Of a stretch of 64,000 nt of DNA, positions 45,023-56,683 are shown piece after piece. The stretch covers positions 8,246,001 to 8,310,000 of the forward strand of contig JANTQA010000029.1 in NCBI GenBank assembly GCA_027625915.1. The letters run 5' to 3'. Every line of letters starts with the position of its first letter. Position 1 is the stretch's first letter. Position numbers and translations under genes: made by a program. The notes below the pieces were generated by a model, which made no database searches, had not been told where the DNA came from, and saw nothing but the letters and a program-made list of their open reading frames with translations. The stretch is from Anaeramoeba flamelloides (Eukaryota > Metamonada > Anaeramoebidae).

Positions 45023-47338
45023 ATGAACAATACCATTTCAACTAGTTTTGAAATTGGCAATGAGAATCAAAATAAAGAAAAAGAAGAAAATGAGCAAATA
45101 AAAACAGAAAAAAAGAAAAGTACAAAAAAAAGAAATTCAAAAAACAAAACAAAAGAGCTTAATTTTGGAAAGATCAAAAAAAGCCAAAGGAAAGTCAAAG
45201 GAAGAAGGTCCAAAAGATCTTTTAGTGCGGGCAAAAGAAGTATACTTCATAGGAAAATTAAATCACAGGGATCATTTAATTTTTCTTCCGTAAACACAAA
45301 CCCTCCAAAAGAAAAGGAAAAATTCTTTTCCAAAGTCAAAAAAAAAAAAAAAACCAAAAAGAAAAAAAACAAACAAAAACAAAAAAGTGGTGGTAATAAG
45401 AACAGTAAAGGTAATAAGAAAAATAAAACAAACAGTAGTGAGAATAAAGAAAATAATACTAAAAAAGAAAATGAAATCCAAAACAAAGACAATCTTGCAA
45501 AAGTAAAAACAAAAACAAAAAAAAATCAGGAATCAAAAACTTCTTCAATGGATCAAACAAAATGTGAAGACACAATTAGCCAAGAAACAACAAAACAAGA
45601 AAACAAAAAAAAAAAACGTTCAACCAAAAAGAAAACAAAAAAGAAACTTCGATCGAGATCAAAATCCATCTCAAGCCAGAACACAAAATCAAAAATCAAA
45701 AAAAAAAACCTTTTAAAAGCGAATATGTATAAAAGCTTTTTAAAAAATGAAGCAGAAACAGAGACAGAGACAGAAATAAATACAAATAAAGAAAGAAACA
45801 CAAGTAAAGAAAGAAACAAAAGTAAAGAAAGAAACACAAGTAAAGAAATAAACACTAATAAAGAAACAGTTCCAAATAAAGAAACAGATACAAATAAAAA
45901 ACCAAAAACAAATAGTAAAATAATGCAAAATACAAAAACAAGTACAAAAACAAATCCAAAACAAAAACAAAAACTTAATCAAAACAAAAGCACAAAAAAA
46001 AATCCAGTGTTGAAATTGAACACCAATAGGAAATCAACAAAAAGTCCCACAACTTTTGTAAGAAAAACCCCAAGTCCAAGCATCATGATCACCAGAACCA
46101 AAACCTTTAAACCAATTAAAAGCCAGCCAAAACCAAAACCATCAACTAATATCTCAACCCAAAAGACTAATGAAATAAAAAAAAAAGAAATTTTAAGGCC
46201 TACACCCAAAAAAACTATAATTCCAAACAAAAATCCCCCAAACCAAAAAAGAAGAATAAATCCAATAAAAATTAAAAGTGAAATGTCTCAATTGGGGCAG
46301 GAATTAAAAAAAACAAGAACAAGAATGAATGTACAATATAATAAATTATCTAAGGACATTTCGTCCATTAGAAAATCATTAATAAATATTAAATTATCAA
46401 ATACTAACACAAGCACAAACACGAACACAAATCCAAATAAAACAGCAACAAAAAAAATGACAAACAAAAAAAAAGAAAAAGAAAAACAAAAGGAAAATGA
46501 AAATGAAAATGAAAATGAAAATGAAAATGAAAATGAAAAGGAAAAGGAAAATGATTGGACAAAAAGAGAACAAAAATTAATTTCATATCTTGAAAACCAA
46601 CAGCTGCTGATCAAAGAAGAAATATTCCAAGAACTGAGAAATAAAATAACCGAAATGACATCTGTTATTTTAGATTTAAAACAAGATATTTCTTCTTTTG
46701 ATGACAGAATCACAGATTTACAACAACCAAATAATAATTACGATTCCTTTTTTGACCAAATGTCTGATCAACAATATGTTCAAAATTTCTTAAATGAGAA
46801 TACAGAAAATTATCAACAAGAAGAGCAAAGACAAGAAAAAGAGAATAGTGGTAACAATGAAAAGGAAAAAAAACAAACCACTAAACAAGGAAAAGGAAAC
46901 GAAAACGAAAATGAAAATGAAAATCAAAAAGTAAAAGAAAAAGAAGAAGAAAAAGAACAAGCAAATGGAAATGGAAATGGAAATGGAAATGAAAATCAAA
47001 ATGAACAAGACGGAATTGATGGAAATGGAAATATAACTGAAAGCCAACAAGAAAAAGAAAAAGAAAAAGAAAAAGAAAATGAAAATGAAAACGAAAATGA
47101 AAATGAAAATGAAAAAGAGGGAGAACAGTATGGAGACGAAGAAGAAGAAGAAGAAGAAGATGATGATTGGAACGATGAAAACGGCGAATTGCAAGCCATT
47201 TTTAGTGAACTAGGTGGAGATGAAGATGATATTGAAGAAATTATTGGAGACGTCGAAGACGATAATGCTTCTGAAAATGAATTTGATCTTGAGCAATTAA
47301 TAAACCAAGTTAATGAACAAGCTTCAAACCAAGACTAA
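45023..47338 (+). CDS. Large low-complexity Lys-rich/Glu-rich protein, unrecognised
   Basis: 771 residues, ATG (context AAAAATGAAC) to TAA, single exon. The N-terminal two thirds is dominated by Lys, Asn, Thr and Ser with periodic pieces such as NTSKERNKSKERNTSKE. An interior segment at about residues 511-569 is more ordered and predicted coiled coil by eye (EQKLISYLENQQLLIKEEIF, then ILDLKQDISSFDDRITDLQQ). The C-terminus alternates NENENEKEKEKE runs and ends in an acidic region with hydrophobic spacing (ELQAIFSELGGDEDDIEEII). Charge is strongly segregated: basic N-terminus, acidic C-terminus. It has no signal peptide or membrane segment. A chromatin or cytoskeletal scaffold is imaginable but unsupported. 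Many antisense frames across it are shadows. Confidence 0.7.
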   Translation: MNNTISTSFEIGNENQNKEKEENEQIKTEKKKSTKKRNSKNKTKELNFGKIKKSQRKVKGRRSKRSFSAGKRSILHRKIKSQGSFNFSSVNTNPPKEKEKFFSKVKKKKKTKKKKNKQKQKSGGNKNSKGNKKNKTNSSENKENNTKKENEIQNKDNLAKVKTKTKKNQESKTSSMDQTKCEDTISQETTKQENKKKKRSTKKKTKKKLRSRSKSISSQNTKSKIKKKNLLKANMYKSFLKNEAETETETEINTNKERNTSKERNKSKERNTSKEINTNKETVPNKETDTNKKPKTNSKIMQNTKTSTKTNPKQKQKLNQNKSTKKNPVLKLNTNRKSTKSPTTFVRKTPSPSIMITRTKTFKPIKSQPKPKPSTNISTQKTNEIKKKEILRPTPKKTIIPNKNPPNQKRRINPIKIKSEMSQLGQELKKTRTRMNVQYNKLSKDISSIRKSLINIKLSNTNTSTNTNTNPNKTATKKMTNKKKEKEKQKENENENENENENENEKEKENDWTKREQKLISYLENQQLLIKEEIFQELRNKITEMTSVILDLKQDISSFDDRITDLQQPNNNYDSFFDQMSDQQYVQNFLNENTENYQQEEQRQEKENSGNNEKEKKQTTKQGKGNENENENENQKVKEKEEEKEQANGNGNGNGNENQNEQDGIDGNGNITESQQEKEKEKEKENENENENENENEKEGEQYGDEEEEEEEDDDWNDENGELQAIFSELGGDEDDIEEIIGDVEDDNASENEFDLEQLINQVNEQASNQD

Positions 47339-49168
47339 CAAAATGGATGCCAATGGAAAGATTGATCTCATTTTTCGGAACTTTTGCTATTTTCGTTTCC
47401 TTTTCTTTCTTTTTTCCCCTATTTCTTTTTTTTTTTTTATTGTTGTTGTTGTTAATTAAACCAATTACATTTTTTCTTTTTTTTAATTTTTGATTTTCCT
47501 CTTTTGCTTTAATTTGTTTTTATTTATTTTCAATAATCAATTAAATTATTTTTTCAATCCATGAATTAAAATTTATTGTTTTAACCATTTAATTTTTTTC
47601 CTATAAAATAATATTATTCTTAAATTTAAAAATTGTAGATTTTTAAATACAGACAGGAAACTGGTTTGGAAAAAATAAAATTCAAAAAAAAAAGTAAGAT
47701 AAAACTAATAATTTAATTAACCTTTCGTCCTTAATAATAAAGTTTATTCACAATATAATCAAATATCCCAAAACTGTTAATTCTTGTGACTTTTGTATTT
47801 ATTGTTTTTTATAGTTCTAGTATTTTTAAAACTTTCTTGTCTTAAATAAGGTGTTTTTTGGGGTAAAAATTTTTAAATGAATTTTATCATTTAATTTCAC
47901 TCGGGGATATTTAATTCATCTACAATAACTTTAAATTTTGAACATACTGAACTCATCTAATAAAACTGAAATTTAAAAAAAATTACTTTTAATAACTGTT
48001 TAATTTAATTCTTTTTCCAGAATTCAAAAGAATTGTGTAAAATCTATAACTCTCCTCTATTCTTTCTCTTGATGATCGAGTGTCATTTTTATTTTAATAT
48101 TTTTGAGATTGGTGTAAACTTTTTGATTTAACTTTTGGAATCCAGAAGCAATTTCTTTTCAAATTAAAATTCTTTTGTTCAAAATTTAGCTTTATGAATT
48201 TGAAAAAAATTGTGATAATATTGACTTTATATCTAATTCAAACACCCACCAAAAGTACTGTTTATTGTAAAATACAAAGATCAAAATTTTCATTCAACTA
48301 TCCATTACAAAAAATCACCTTCCAAAGTCCTCAAACAAATCATCAATTCTCTTAATTCTATAAGAGAAAATTAATAGCTTCTACTTGTTTTAAGTATTAA
48401 AAATTCAAAAGGTAACCTGATAATAAAATCTTTTTTTTGAAAGCTGAATGAAAATTTTGTTTCTATTTATTTTGCACAAATATTATCGAATTGATCAACT
48501 CACGAGGTCTTCTAAAATAATTTTTATTTCCTAAAATAAACTTCTAAATCATTTATTTCTTTAATTCAATTAAAATAAAAGTGTTCTAATTCAAATACTA
48601 TTGATTTTTACCCACCAATAATCACAAAACTTAAAAACCAAAATTATCAAAAATTGAATTTAATTTTTGGAGAATTTCATCATTTTACAAAAAATAAATT
48701 CAGACTGAAACCCAAAAACAATTGTATCTAAAAAAATTGGTTGAAGAAAAACTCATCAAATATGGGAATTGATCAAAAAATTGAAAAACAAAGAATTCAA
48801 AACTCAAATAATTTATTTCTCAAAATCTTACGTATTTTCAACGAGTGAAACTCGAATAAAAATCAACATAAAACGCTGAAACTTGAACCTTAAAAAACGG
48901 AACCAACAACCTTTAAAGAGTCAAGTGTCGTTTGAAAAAACCTAATAAAAAGGAAATTCACAAAACAATAAATATTTTTTTTAACTTTATCTAATAAAAT
49001 ATTCTTTCACCAAATTATTCTTTTTTAACCAATTAAACCCTCAACTTTTGATCAAAAAGAACAGTGTATTGTTTTACTATTTGATCAATCCCACCTCACA
49101 CAATTTTACCAAATAATTTTTAACCCAAAACCATTTATTAACAATTACAAATTACATCTTGACTTACA
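47339..49168. other. Intergenic between the 45023 gene and IFRD
   Basis: A T-rich presumed 3' UTR follows 47338. A family F-type fragment lies at 48014-48070 and a family E copy at 48256-48492. The last 200 bases before 49169 are C/A-rich compared with the surroundings and should hold the IFRD promoter and leader. Confidence 0.45.
48256..48492. mobile_element. Repeat family E, copy 2
   Basis: Left end TACTGTTTATTGTAAAATAC with ATCAAAATTTTCATTCA; right end, in reverse complement, GCAAAATAAATAGAAACAAA with ATTTTCATTCAGC. About 237 bases, no coding capacity. Confidence 0.6.
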
Positions 49169-49603
49169 ATGATCACACATTCTAGAGAACGAAACACCCA
49201 AACTCACCAAAACAATGGGCAACTAAATCTACAGCTTAAGAATTTCCAAAAAATCAACGATGAAAATGAAGAAGAGAAAGAGGAAGGTATCGAAATCTTT
49301 AATAACTTTATAAGTATGATCCTGAGTAATGATAAGCATTCTCGAATAGAAGGATACACATCACTCAACGAATCAATTTCACACTACTACTTACCGACTA
49401 TTGAACAAAAGTTGGAATCTATCATAAAAGCAATTAAGCAAAGTTTTAAACAAACAGACGAAAATGAAATATCCCTTGCTTTTAAAACCTTAGAATTAAT
49501 CTCAATTACTCTACCACAAGAAGCCTTCAATCTTTACAATATATTTTCAGATTTGTGTATTCACTTTATGAATTTTTCAACTTTTTCAGCAGTGAGAAAA
49601 AGC
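49169..49603 (+). CDS. IFRD-family protein, exon 1
   Basis: 145 codons from ATG, phase 0 at the donor AGC|GTAAAT (GT at 49604). After a polar N-terminus with an acidic patch (ENEEEKEEGIEIFNNFI) come HEAT-like helices (SRIEGYTSLNESISHYYLP, EISLAFKTLELISITLP, FSAVRKS) as in interferon-related developmental regulator proteins. These act as transcriptional co-regulators in animals and are linked to stress and ribosome biology elsewhere. A second possible donor, GCA|GTGAGA, lies 12 bases upstream in the same phase. The chosen donor gives a smooth helix across the join (AVRKS-SIEFLTLSSLLL). Without splicing the frame ends at 49675 after intron-like residues. Confidence 0.8.
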
Positions 49604-51004
49604 GTAAATATTTCTTTCACATTTCTCCAAATTATTTTATTTTTTCGAAAAAACAAAAAAAACCACACTCTGTAATCACTTCAAGAAATTTTCAACCCAA
49701 ATCACATTCAAATTTTATCCTAAAGTTTATTGTAATGAATCTTGTTTTTCAGTATATTATTTGCAAAAATGAAAAAAAAAATTTATTTTTCCCTTTCATT
49801 TTCTCAATTTCCAAAACAGCCCATTTAAAAAGAATATTTCAAAAGTTAACTTAATTTACATAAGTTCTTTCATTTAAATCATAAAATGTCATTATTCTAA
49901 ACCAAGGTAAAGAAGATCTACAAATACGGAAAATGAATTAATCTTTTAAAATATTTGTTTAAGAATATTAGTAATTGGGTAAAACTAAATCCTGATAAAT
50001 TCACATAAATATCTGAAAATTTTTAATTCTGTTTTCCATTTTTGAAATTTTTTTACACAGGCTTTGAGAAAGTATTCTCTATTGATTTAAATGTTCAGAA
50101 AACTTTTTAAAATTGGTTTGACTTCAAAAGATTCTTTCTCTTACTTTGTTTTCAAAGTTAGAGCAATGTTATAAAAATGGAAATTGATCGAAAAATATTT
50201 TTCTCTAAATTTGAATTTATCAGTACTTTTTTTAAATTATATAGATAAACTAAAAAAGTTATCACAAAAGGTTTTAAAATGAATTAACCAAACTTTTTGG
50301 CTTCCACTTTAAGCAATTTCAATAACACTTGAAATATTTTTATACTTTCTTTTTTAAGTATCTATCACAAAACAATTTTTTTTTTTTACTTTTTAAAGGA
50401 TTTTTATTGATTAATTCCAATTAATTTGATGATTAATTTTCAAAAAGTGTTTCATAAAATCCCATTGAATATTTATCATTAAAAAATATGGTCAACACAA
50501 TTTTAGTTGATCTTTTTTTTAAAAAAAAAAAATTCCAAGAATTTAATAATTCCTATTTCTCGAGTAACAATCATAAAAGAATTAATTTCAATATATTGAA
50601 CATTTCTGAGATTTTTTTCAACAATAATGTTCATAAAGTGAAATGAAAATTTTGTTCAATTTATTTTTCAATAAATAGTAATTTTCAAATATTTTCAATT
50701 GAAAAACACTGAGAACTTTCGATTTCTGAAAAATCCAATTAAACACCTATTTGAAAAAAAAAATAGATTTTTAATTTGCATTAATCAGAATGTATTAGTA
50801 CTAAAGAAATGAATATAATTTATTCTCAAAAACAACAACTAAATCAAAAAAAAAATTTGAAAATAAAAACTAAAACTAATAAAGAATTATTAATAATTAC
50901 AATCTTATTAATAATTAAAAGAGCAGGGTAAAAATTTCAATGTTATTTCTAAATTTATTTGAATCTTTTTCAATCTATTTTCTGTATAACAATTATCTTT
51001 ATAG
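49604..51004 (+). other. IFRD intron, 1.4 kb
   Basis: GT at 49604 and TTTATAG at 50998-51004 bound an A/T-rich intron, phase 0. It holds a family E end at 50639-50690 (AAATGAAAATTTTGTTCAAT) and long T/A runs. Frames inside it have no family. Confidence 0.75.
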
Positions 51005-51823
51005 TCAATCGAATTTTTAACGTTGTCAAGTTTATTGCTCTCCAACACCGGTAATAATGATATTGCTGTGCAAATTTTAAAAACAAATCTCGATTTATTG
51101 AATAGAAAAGACTTGCCAAAGCACATTGATTTCTCTGATTATATCTCAGCACTTTTAGAATCAATTTCCATCTGTTTTACTATATTACCACATGAAACAT
51201 TACTCAAAACCATCAAAGTTAAAATTGTCAATAAAGCTGAAAAGGAAATTGCAATTTTTGATTATCTCATGGAACACTTAAAAAACTTTTTAAATCATAA
51301 ATCTGACACCGTGCGTGCCTCAAGTGGCGAAACAATTGCCTTAATATATAGTATGAGAGATTGGATTGAAGAAGAAACTTACTTCAATACGGAAATTGAC
51401 GACGATCAAGTAATAAAACAACTTGAAGAATTAGTAAACGAAGCCTCGAAAATTATTTCAAGGAAAACCAAATGCTTACAAAGATCCAAATTCAGAAGAA
51501 TACTGAAATCTGTAAAAGAATGCGAATATCCCGAAACATTATTAAATTTAAATTATTTTAAAATTGAAATAAAAAACTGGAGAAAAGTCAAACAATTAGA
51601 TTTCCTTAGAAGCATGTTGGCAGGCGGCTTTCTCAAACATTGCCTAAAAAACCCAATAATTGCCCAATTATTTAATTTTGAACACCTTGCAGAGAAAAAA
51701 TACGTCAAACTTCATAACAAAAAGGAAAAATCTCAAAACTATAAAAAAAATAAAAAAATTCGACAAAAAATTCGTGCAAAAGAAAGACAATTCAAAATTG
51801 AAAAACAAGAAATGAATTATTAA
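51005..51823 (+). CDS. IFRD-family protein, exon 2
   Basis: 272 codons plus TAA, continuing exon 1 to a 417-residue protein (human IFRD1 is about 450). It completes the HEAT-like domain (SDTVRASSGETIALIYSMRD) and carries the characteristic C-terminal region: KTKCLQRSKFRRILKSVKEC, then YPETLLNLNYFKIEIKNWRK and DFLRSMLAGGFLKHCLKNP. It ends in a basic tail (KKNKKIRQKIRAKERQFKIE) similar to the basic end of the family. An in-frame TAG sits exactly in the acceptor, which fixes the exon start at 51005. The protein is probably nucleo-cytoplasmic; its function in this organism is inferred from family only. Confidence 0.85.
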   Translation, partial: SIEFLTLSSLLLSNTGNNDIAVQILKTNLDLLNRKDLPKHIDFSDYISALLESISICFTILPHETLLKTIKVKIVNKAEKEIAIFDYLMEHLKNFLNHKSDTVRASSGETIALIYSMRDWIEEETYFNTEIDDDQVIKQLEELVNEASKIISRKTKCLQRSKFRRILKSVKECEYPETLLNLNYFKIEIKNWRKVKQLDFLRSMLAGGFLKHCLKNPIIAQLFNFEHLAEKKYVKLHNKKEKSQNYKKNKKIRQKIRAKERQFKIEKQEMNY

Positions 51824-54000
51824 TTTTACAAATTTATTAGTACATAACTTTCAACATTATTTATGATAGAACGATTGTTTTTTAATATCTATTTATTTTT
51901 TTAAAATCTAATTTTATTTATATGGAAATATCGAAGAAATGAATTTCGAGATTCTATTCCTCAAATATTTTTTTATATATTAAATGCTAAAAAAAAAAAA
52001 AAAAAAATTAAAAAATTAAAATACCAAAACAAAAATATTCAATTTTTATATTTCTTACAATTTATTATTTTGTTTCGATAACTTTTTTTATTCATGCTCA
52101 ATTCAAAATTAATACTAATTTATCCGATATCGAAACGGTATAATTTTGAAGAGAGAAATAGATTTATGAATTTATTTATTTATTTTATTTTTATAAATTA
52201 TATGAAATTCTAAAAAAGTTATATTTAATAAAAATTAACATTAATTTAATTTTTTGATTTTTTCTTTTATTTTTTTTATTATTGTTAAGTTTCAAGAAAT
52301 GAAAAATTCAAATATTTCAAAGTTTTTAAAGATTATTCAATAGTTTTTCAAGTTATGAAGATTTTTGAAAGAAAACATAAAATTTTGTTGATATTATTTT
52401 TGAAATTTTAGTAAATGTTAGTATATTATAAAAACAGTTATTTTAAAAATAAATCTTTTTTTTTTCTCAATTTCAAGAAGGTTTTTTATAATAAATATTA
52501 AGAAAATTTAATCCTATAGTTAATTTAACCATACTAATATTCCAAAAAAAAAATATATATATATATCAGGTTAAAATTCACATTCAGACCTTTTATAAAA
52601 TATACAATAAATTATTTATTTATTTATTTTATTTATTTATAGAAAGGAGTAATTAAAGAAAAATCATCATATTAAAAAAAGGGAAGAAGAAAAATAATTA
52701 AAATATATATAAAAAATAAATTTATCATTTTCATGACCAAATAGAAACTATCTACTGTCGTTAGGTTTTCCGGGATTTGAAAGAATTGAGTAAAATCATA
52801 GATTTTACTAAATTCTTTTTAACCCTGGAAAACTGCCGTTAGCTTTTTTTTAATTTCATAAATTAAAAAAAAGCTAGGAACTTGACGAAACGTCCCCAGA
52901 ATACATAGGAGGATCAAAAATCCGATAGAAAGATTATCAATTATAGATAAAAATTCCACATTCCGTGATTAATAATTAAATCTACAAAAAATAATATTAG
53001 GAATTTTTTAGAAGCTAATTTTTTGGGGATTGTTAATAATAAAAAAAGATTTGTTAATTTGAATAAAAAAAAAAATTTCGAATGAAAAAATAGGAGCAAT
53101 ATCTTTTGAAAATATATTTGATATTTAAATAATGTTTATTTTTATTTTTTTTAACTTTTTGATCAAAATTTATCCAAGTTCAAAAATCAATTTTATTTTC
53201 AAATTGAAAAAAAATTATAATATTATTATTCAACAACTTTTTTGACTGTCCAAAAAATTTTGAATTTTTTTTTTAGAATTTTTGAGGCTATTTTTAACAT
53301 GAAGATTAAAATGATTTACGTTCAAGAAAAAATTAATTTAATTTTAGTTAATCCTATTATAAAATGATCCTCTTTAACAAAAAATAAAAAGATAATTCTG
53401 TTTTTTTAATAATTATATATGAAACTTATTTAAAAAAATATTTCTTTGGAAAAGAAAAGAAAATTGGGTTATCTTTTGAGAAAAAAAAAACTTTGAAAGA
53501 CAATTTTCAAATGTGATTTTCAGAAAGATACTTCTGAATATTGGATATGAAAGTATTTTAATTTATTCAACTAATTTGAATAAATATATTTTGGTTTGAA
53601 TTAAATTTGGATTTTCATTTCATCTCATTTAATAAAACAAAACGATTTATCTCACAACAATAAATTGAATATTCAGATTGTAAAAAGAATTTTTAATAAA
53701 ATAAATGATATGTAAACAAAGTGATAATTTAAGTAACATAAATTAATGGATTAAAAAACCGAAAAACTTTCAAAAGAATTATTTTTTTTATTAAATAAAA
53801 TTTGAAGTGGAAAAAAAAATAATTTATCGATAGCAAAGCAAATCTCAAAAAGTGATACCCAAAAGCTTTTATATTTCACCACCAAAATGTTTGATTTAAG
53901 TTATTAAATCATTTATTAGATACTTTTAAAAACTGTTGGGTTTTTAACTCTATAGAAATTAATGAGTTTATTTATTTTTCTTATTACCAATTTGAAATAT
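51824..54000. other. Intergenic between convergent IFRD and PSI genes
   Basis: Very A/T-rich, with A runs near 51990. Contains a family F hairpin at 52764-52833. No gene is supported. Confidence 0.5.
52764..52833. repeat. Family F stem-loop
   Basis: GGTTTTCCGGGATTTGAAAG with AATTGAGTAAAATC pairs with GATTTTACTAAATTC and TTTTTAACCCTGGAAAAC: two arms of about 33 bases around a 3-4 base loop. Compensating changes (CCGGG with CCCTGG) keep the pairing compared with the copy at 4731. Confidence 0.75.
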
Positions 54001-54881
54001 TTAATTAATTTTTTTGTCATTTTTAACATTATCCTCTTGATCCTCATCCTTATTTTGATTGCCCTCTTCCCAATAACTCTGGCTATCTGTTGATAAGTCA
54101 TCATCGTATTTAATAGAACCAGTTTGGTTCGATCCTTGGATATCCTTAATTTTTGTATATTTTTCTTGTTTTTTATTTCTCCTGACAAGATAAATAATTA
54201 AGATTATTAATATGAAAAATCCGCATACAGAGCCAACTGTAATCCCTGCAATTTTGCCACTAGATAGTCCTTTTGATTTATGAGAATGTGAAGGTGAACT
54301 TGACGTTGATTGTGAAGCGGATGTTGATGGCATGTGCGAAGGGGTTGGCGAAATAGTCAGAGATGGTGAAGGAGATGGCGAAATAACAGGCGATGGCGAA
54401 GTGGTAGGCGAAGTGGTAGGCGAAGTGGTAGGCGAATGCGAAGGCGAAGGGAGATTACATCTTGCAATCGGTCCCCAATTCCATGCACTAAATTCACAGC
54501 TATGGTCAGAGGGCCCGTTAAAATCACCATAACTACATTGTGATGTCGTAAAACACCACCCACATTTTCGGTCCATATAATGCTCAATACAGGTCATGCA
54601 ATTATTATAAAATTTTCTGCAATCTGAATGTGGAAGTGCCGATGGCGATGGTGATGCTGTCACTGTGGGTTTTGGTGTTGGTGTTGGTGGGTTTGTAGGC
54701 GATGGTGGGCATTTCGAATTTGTACCATAATACCATCCCTTTGTACAAGTTGTGTTGATTGGCCCTTCAGAATTTCCTTTTAAACATAAAATTGTTAATT
54801 TTGAATCTGCACACCATCCACAACTACGATCAGAAAAATGAGTCAAACATAATTCACATGATCCATTATAAGAGCTACATT
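54001..54881 (-). CDS. PSI-domain type I membrane protein, last exon
   Basis: The exon encodes two cysteine-rich PSI-like modules: CSSYNGSCELCLTHFSDRSC-GWC.. and CRKFYNNCMTCIEHYMDRKC-GWC... They are separated by a Pro/Thr linker and followed by a long Ser/Thr/Pro stalk with SPTTSPTTSP-type repeats, likely glycosylated. A single transmembrane helix (GITVGSVCGFFILIILIIYL) comes next, then a basic stop-transfer RRNKKQ, and an acidic cytoplasmic tail ending at TAA (54001). PSI modules usually stabilise extracellular receptor stalks. There is no ATG. An in-frame stop lies nine codons upstream and the frame is entered at a 3' splice site (TTAAAG, AG at 54883-54882), phase 1. An upstream exon must supply the signal peptide; a candidate is at 63296-63404. 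Confidence 0.8.
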
Positions 54882-54903
54882 CTTTAAGATTAATAAATAA
54901 TTG

Positions 54904-54904
<1 letters not shown>

Positions 54905-54942
<38 letters not shown>

Positions 54943-55000
54943 ATAGATAGATAGATAGATATATATAGAGAGAGATAGATAGAGAGATAGATAGATATTA
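54905..55000. repeat. (TA)n and (GATA)n/(GA)n microsatellites
   Basis: A TA run of about 20 units is followed by TAGATAGATAGA-type repeats. They lie just upstream of the splice acceptor of the PSI exon, inside its intron. Confidence 0.9.
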
Positions 55001-56683
55001 ATTGAGTTTAGTTTGTTTGTTATAAAAAATAAATTCCTTATTTTAGATTTTTTGTATTTTTTTTTTTTTAAAATTTTTTATTATTTAGAGTTTTGGTTAC
55101 TATTTGTGATTTCAAAAAGTTCTCAAACAAAAAAAAAAAATATTCAGTTATTTTCAAAAATTGAATTCAAAAAGTTTTTAAAAATTAGCTCAAAAATAAT
55201 TTAAAAACAGGAAATAAAAATATATCTTGAACATTATTTAAACTTGCTGTTTTCACTTTTTAATAATAATTATAAATTAATGATTTCTGATTTAAATATT
55301 TCCCGTGTAATTCTTCCATATTAAAATGAAAAAATAAAATAAAAAATCAACACTAACAAAATTTTGAACCTAAACACCTGCTTGATTTGAAATAACATTT
55401 TAACTTTTCTTTGTGAAAGAATAATTTGAAAGGCTGGATTATTATTCTTAAATTTTCTTATTACCTCTTCAAATATTCTTAGAATTTTAGTACTAAATAA
55501 AACTGATAACCAGAATTTAATAGTATTTGTTTGTTTTTTTTCTTTAAAAAAATGATAACAAAAGAGATACAGAGTATCCAAAAATTAAAATATCATAATA
55601 AGTTTACATTATATTTAAAAATATGAAAGCCATGTATTTTTTTTTAAACTCAAACTTTTTATTTGTAAAAAAAAAAAAGTATATAATTCCTCATAACTAC
55701 TGATAAAAAAGAGATTAGAACACTGAAAAGTTTAGGATAGTATTGTAGCCACTGTGGAAAGATTTTGGGTAATCCTTGACTAATTAGGCAAAGTTTGAAA
55801 ATTTTCTGATCTTCTAATTTTGAATTCAATTTGGGTAAAATAGGAAGCATTTTACAGATATAAATTAGACTTTAAAAATGTTATTTAAAGTTATTTGAGA
55901 AGAGTTTAACCAATTTTTTTGCAACGTTTTTTTCATCTCATAAATCCCAAAAGATCGACGCGCTGAAGGATTTACGACATTGGAAAATTAAATTGGTTCA
56001 AGTAACCCAATTATTTGTTCAATAGAGGGTAAAAAAAAAAGTTCATCAATTTTCCCTTATAGTTGGAAATTGAATGAATTCTCTTTCTTTGTTTAAAAAT
56101 GATATTGATTTCTTTCGAACCAAAACCAAAAACGTAAAGTTTGGTTTTCGAGATTGTTTTTAAACAATTCGAAAGAAATTTATTCAATTTCCAAAAATAA
56201 AAAACTGTTGGTTACTTTTTTCTTTTTTTCTTCCAAAAAAGAGAGAAGAGACCATTTATCCAAGAATTCCAAAATGAGAAAAAAATATAAGAAAAAAATT
56301 TGAAAAAAAACCATTTTTTTTTTGCTACGTCAAGTCAAGAAATTTTGAGAGGAATGTTCAAAATCAGTTACTGTTAAGAACACATAATAGATGCGGGTTT
56401 TATGTTTGATCGCCTTCGGTTGTTTCTAAACAAGCATGGAATAAACAAGGGGAGATAAAAACTCATTGAAAAGTTGGACGATCTAGTTTATCTCGTTAAA
56501 ATTTAAACCAAGTTTTATTCCCAATGGATGAAAATGTAAAATTTAACTTTAGTGTTTTCGATAACTCCATTGGAGATTAAGATCCTTAAAAGAAAAATTT
56601 CTTCAAAGTATCATTGAAAAATAACAAATTGGTTTTTACTTGTGTAAATTTGTTTGTTTTTTTTTATTGTCTTGTTGTTTCGT
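55001..56683. other. A/T-rich region, presumed PSI-gene intron
   Basis: No gene is assigned. Two minus-strand frames deserve note. 55321-55581 contains a hydrophobic signal-like peptide (MLFQIKQVFRFKILLVLIFY) but has no donor. 55659-55850 starts with ATG (MLPILPKLNSKLEDQKIF) and has reasonable composition but no family. Confidence 0.35.

Noticed and set aside
45247-47199. Several Phe/Leu/Ser-rich antisense ORFs
   Set aside because: Shadows of the low-complexity sense gene at 45023-47338.
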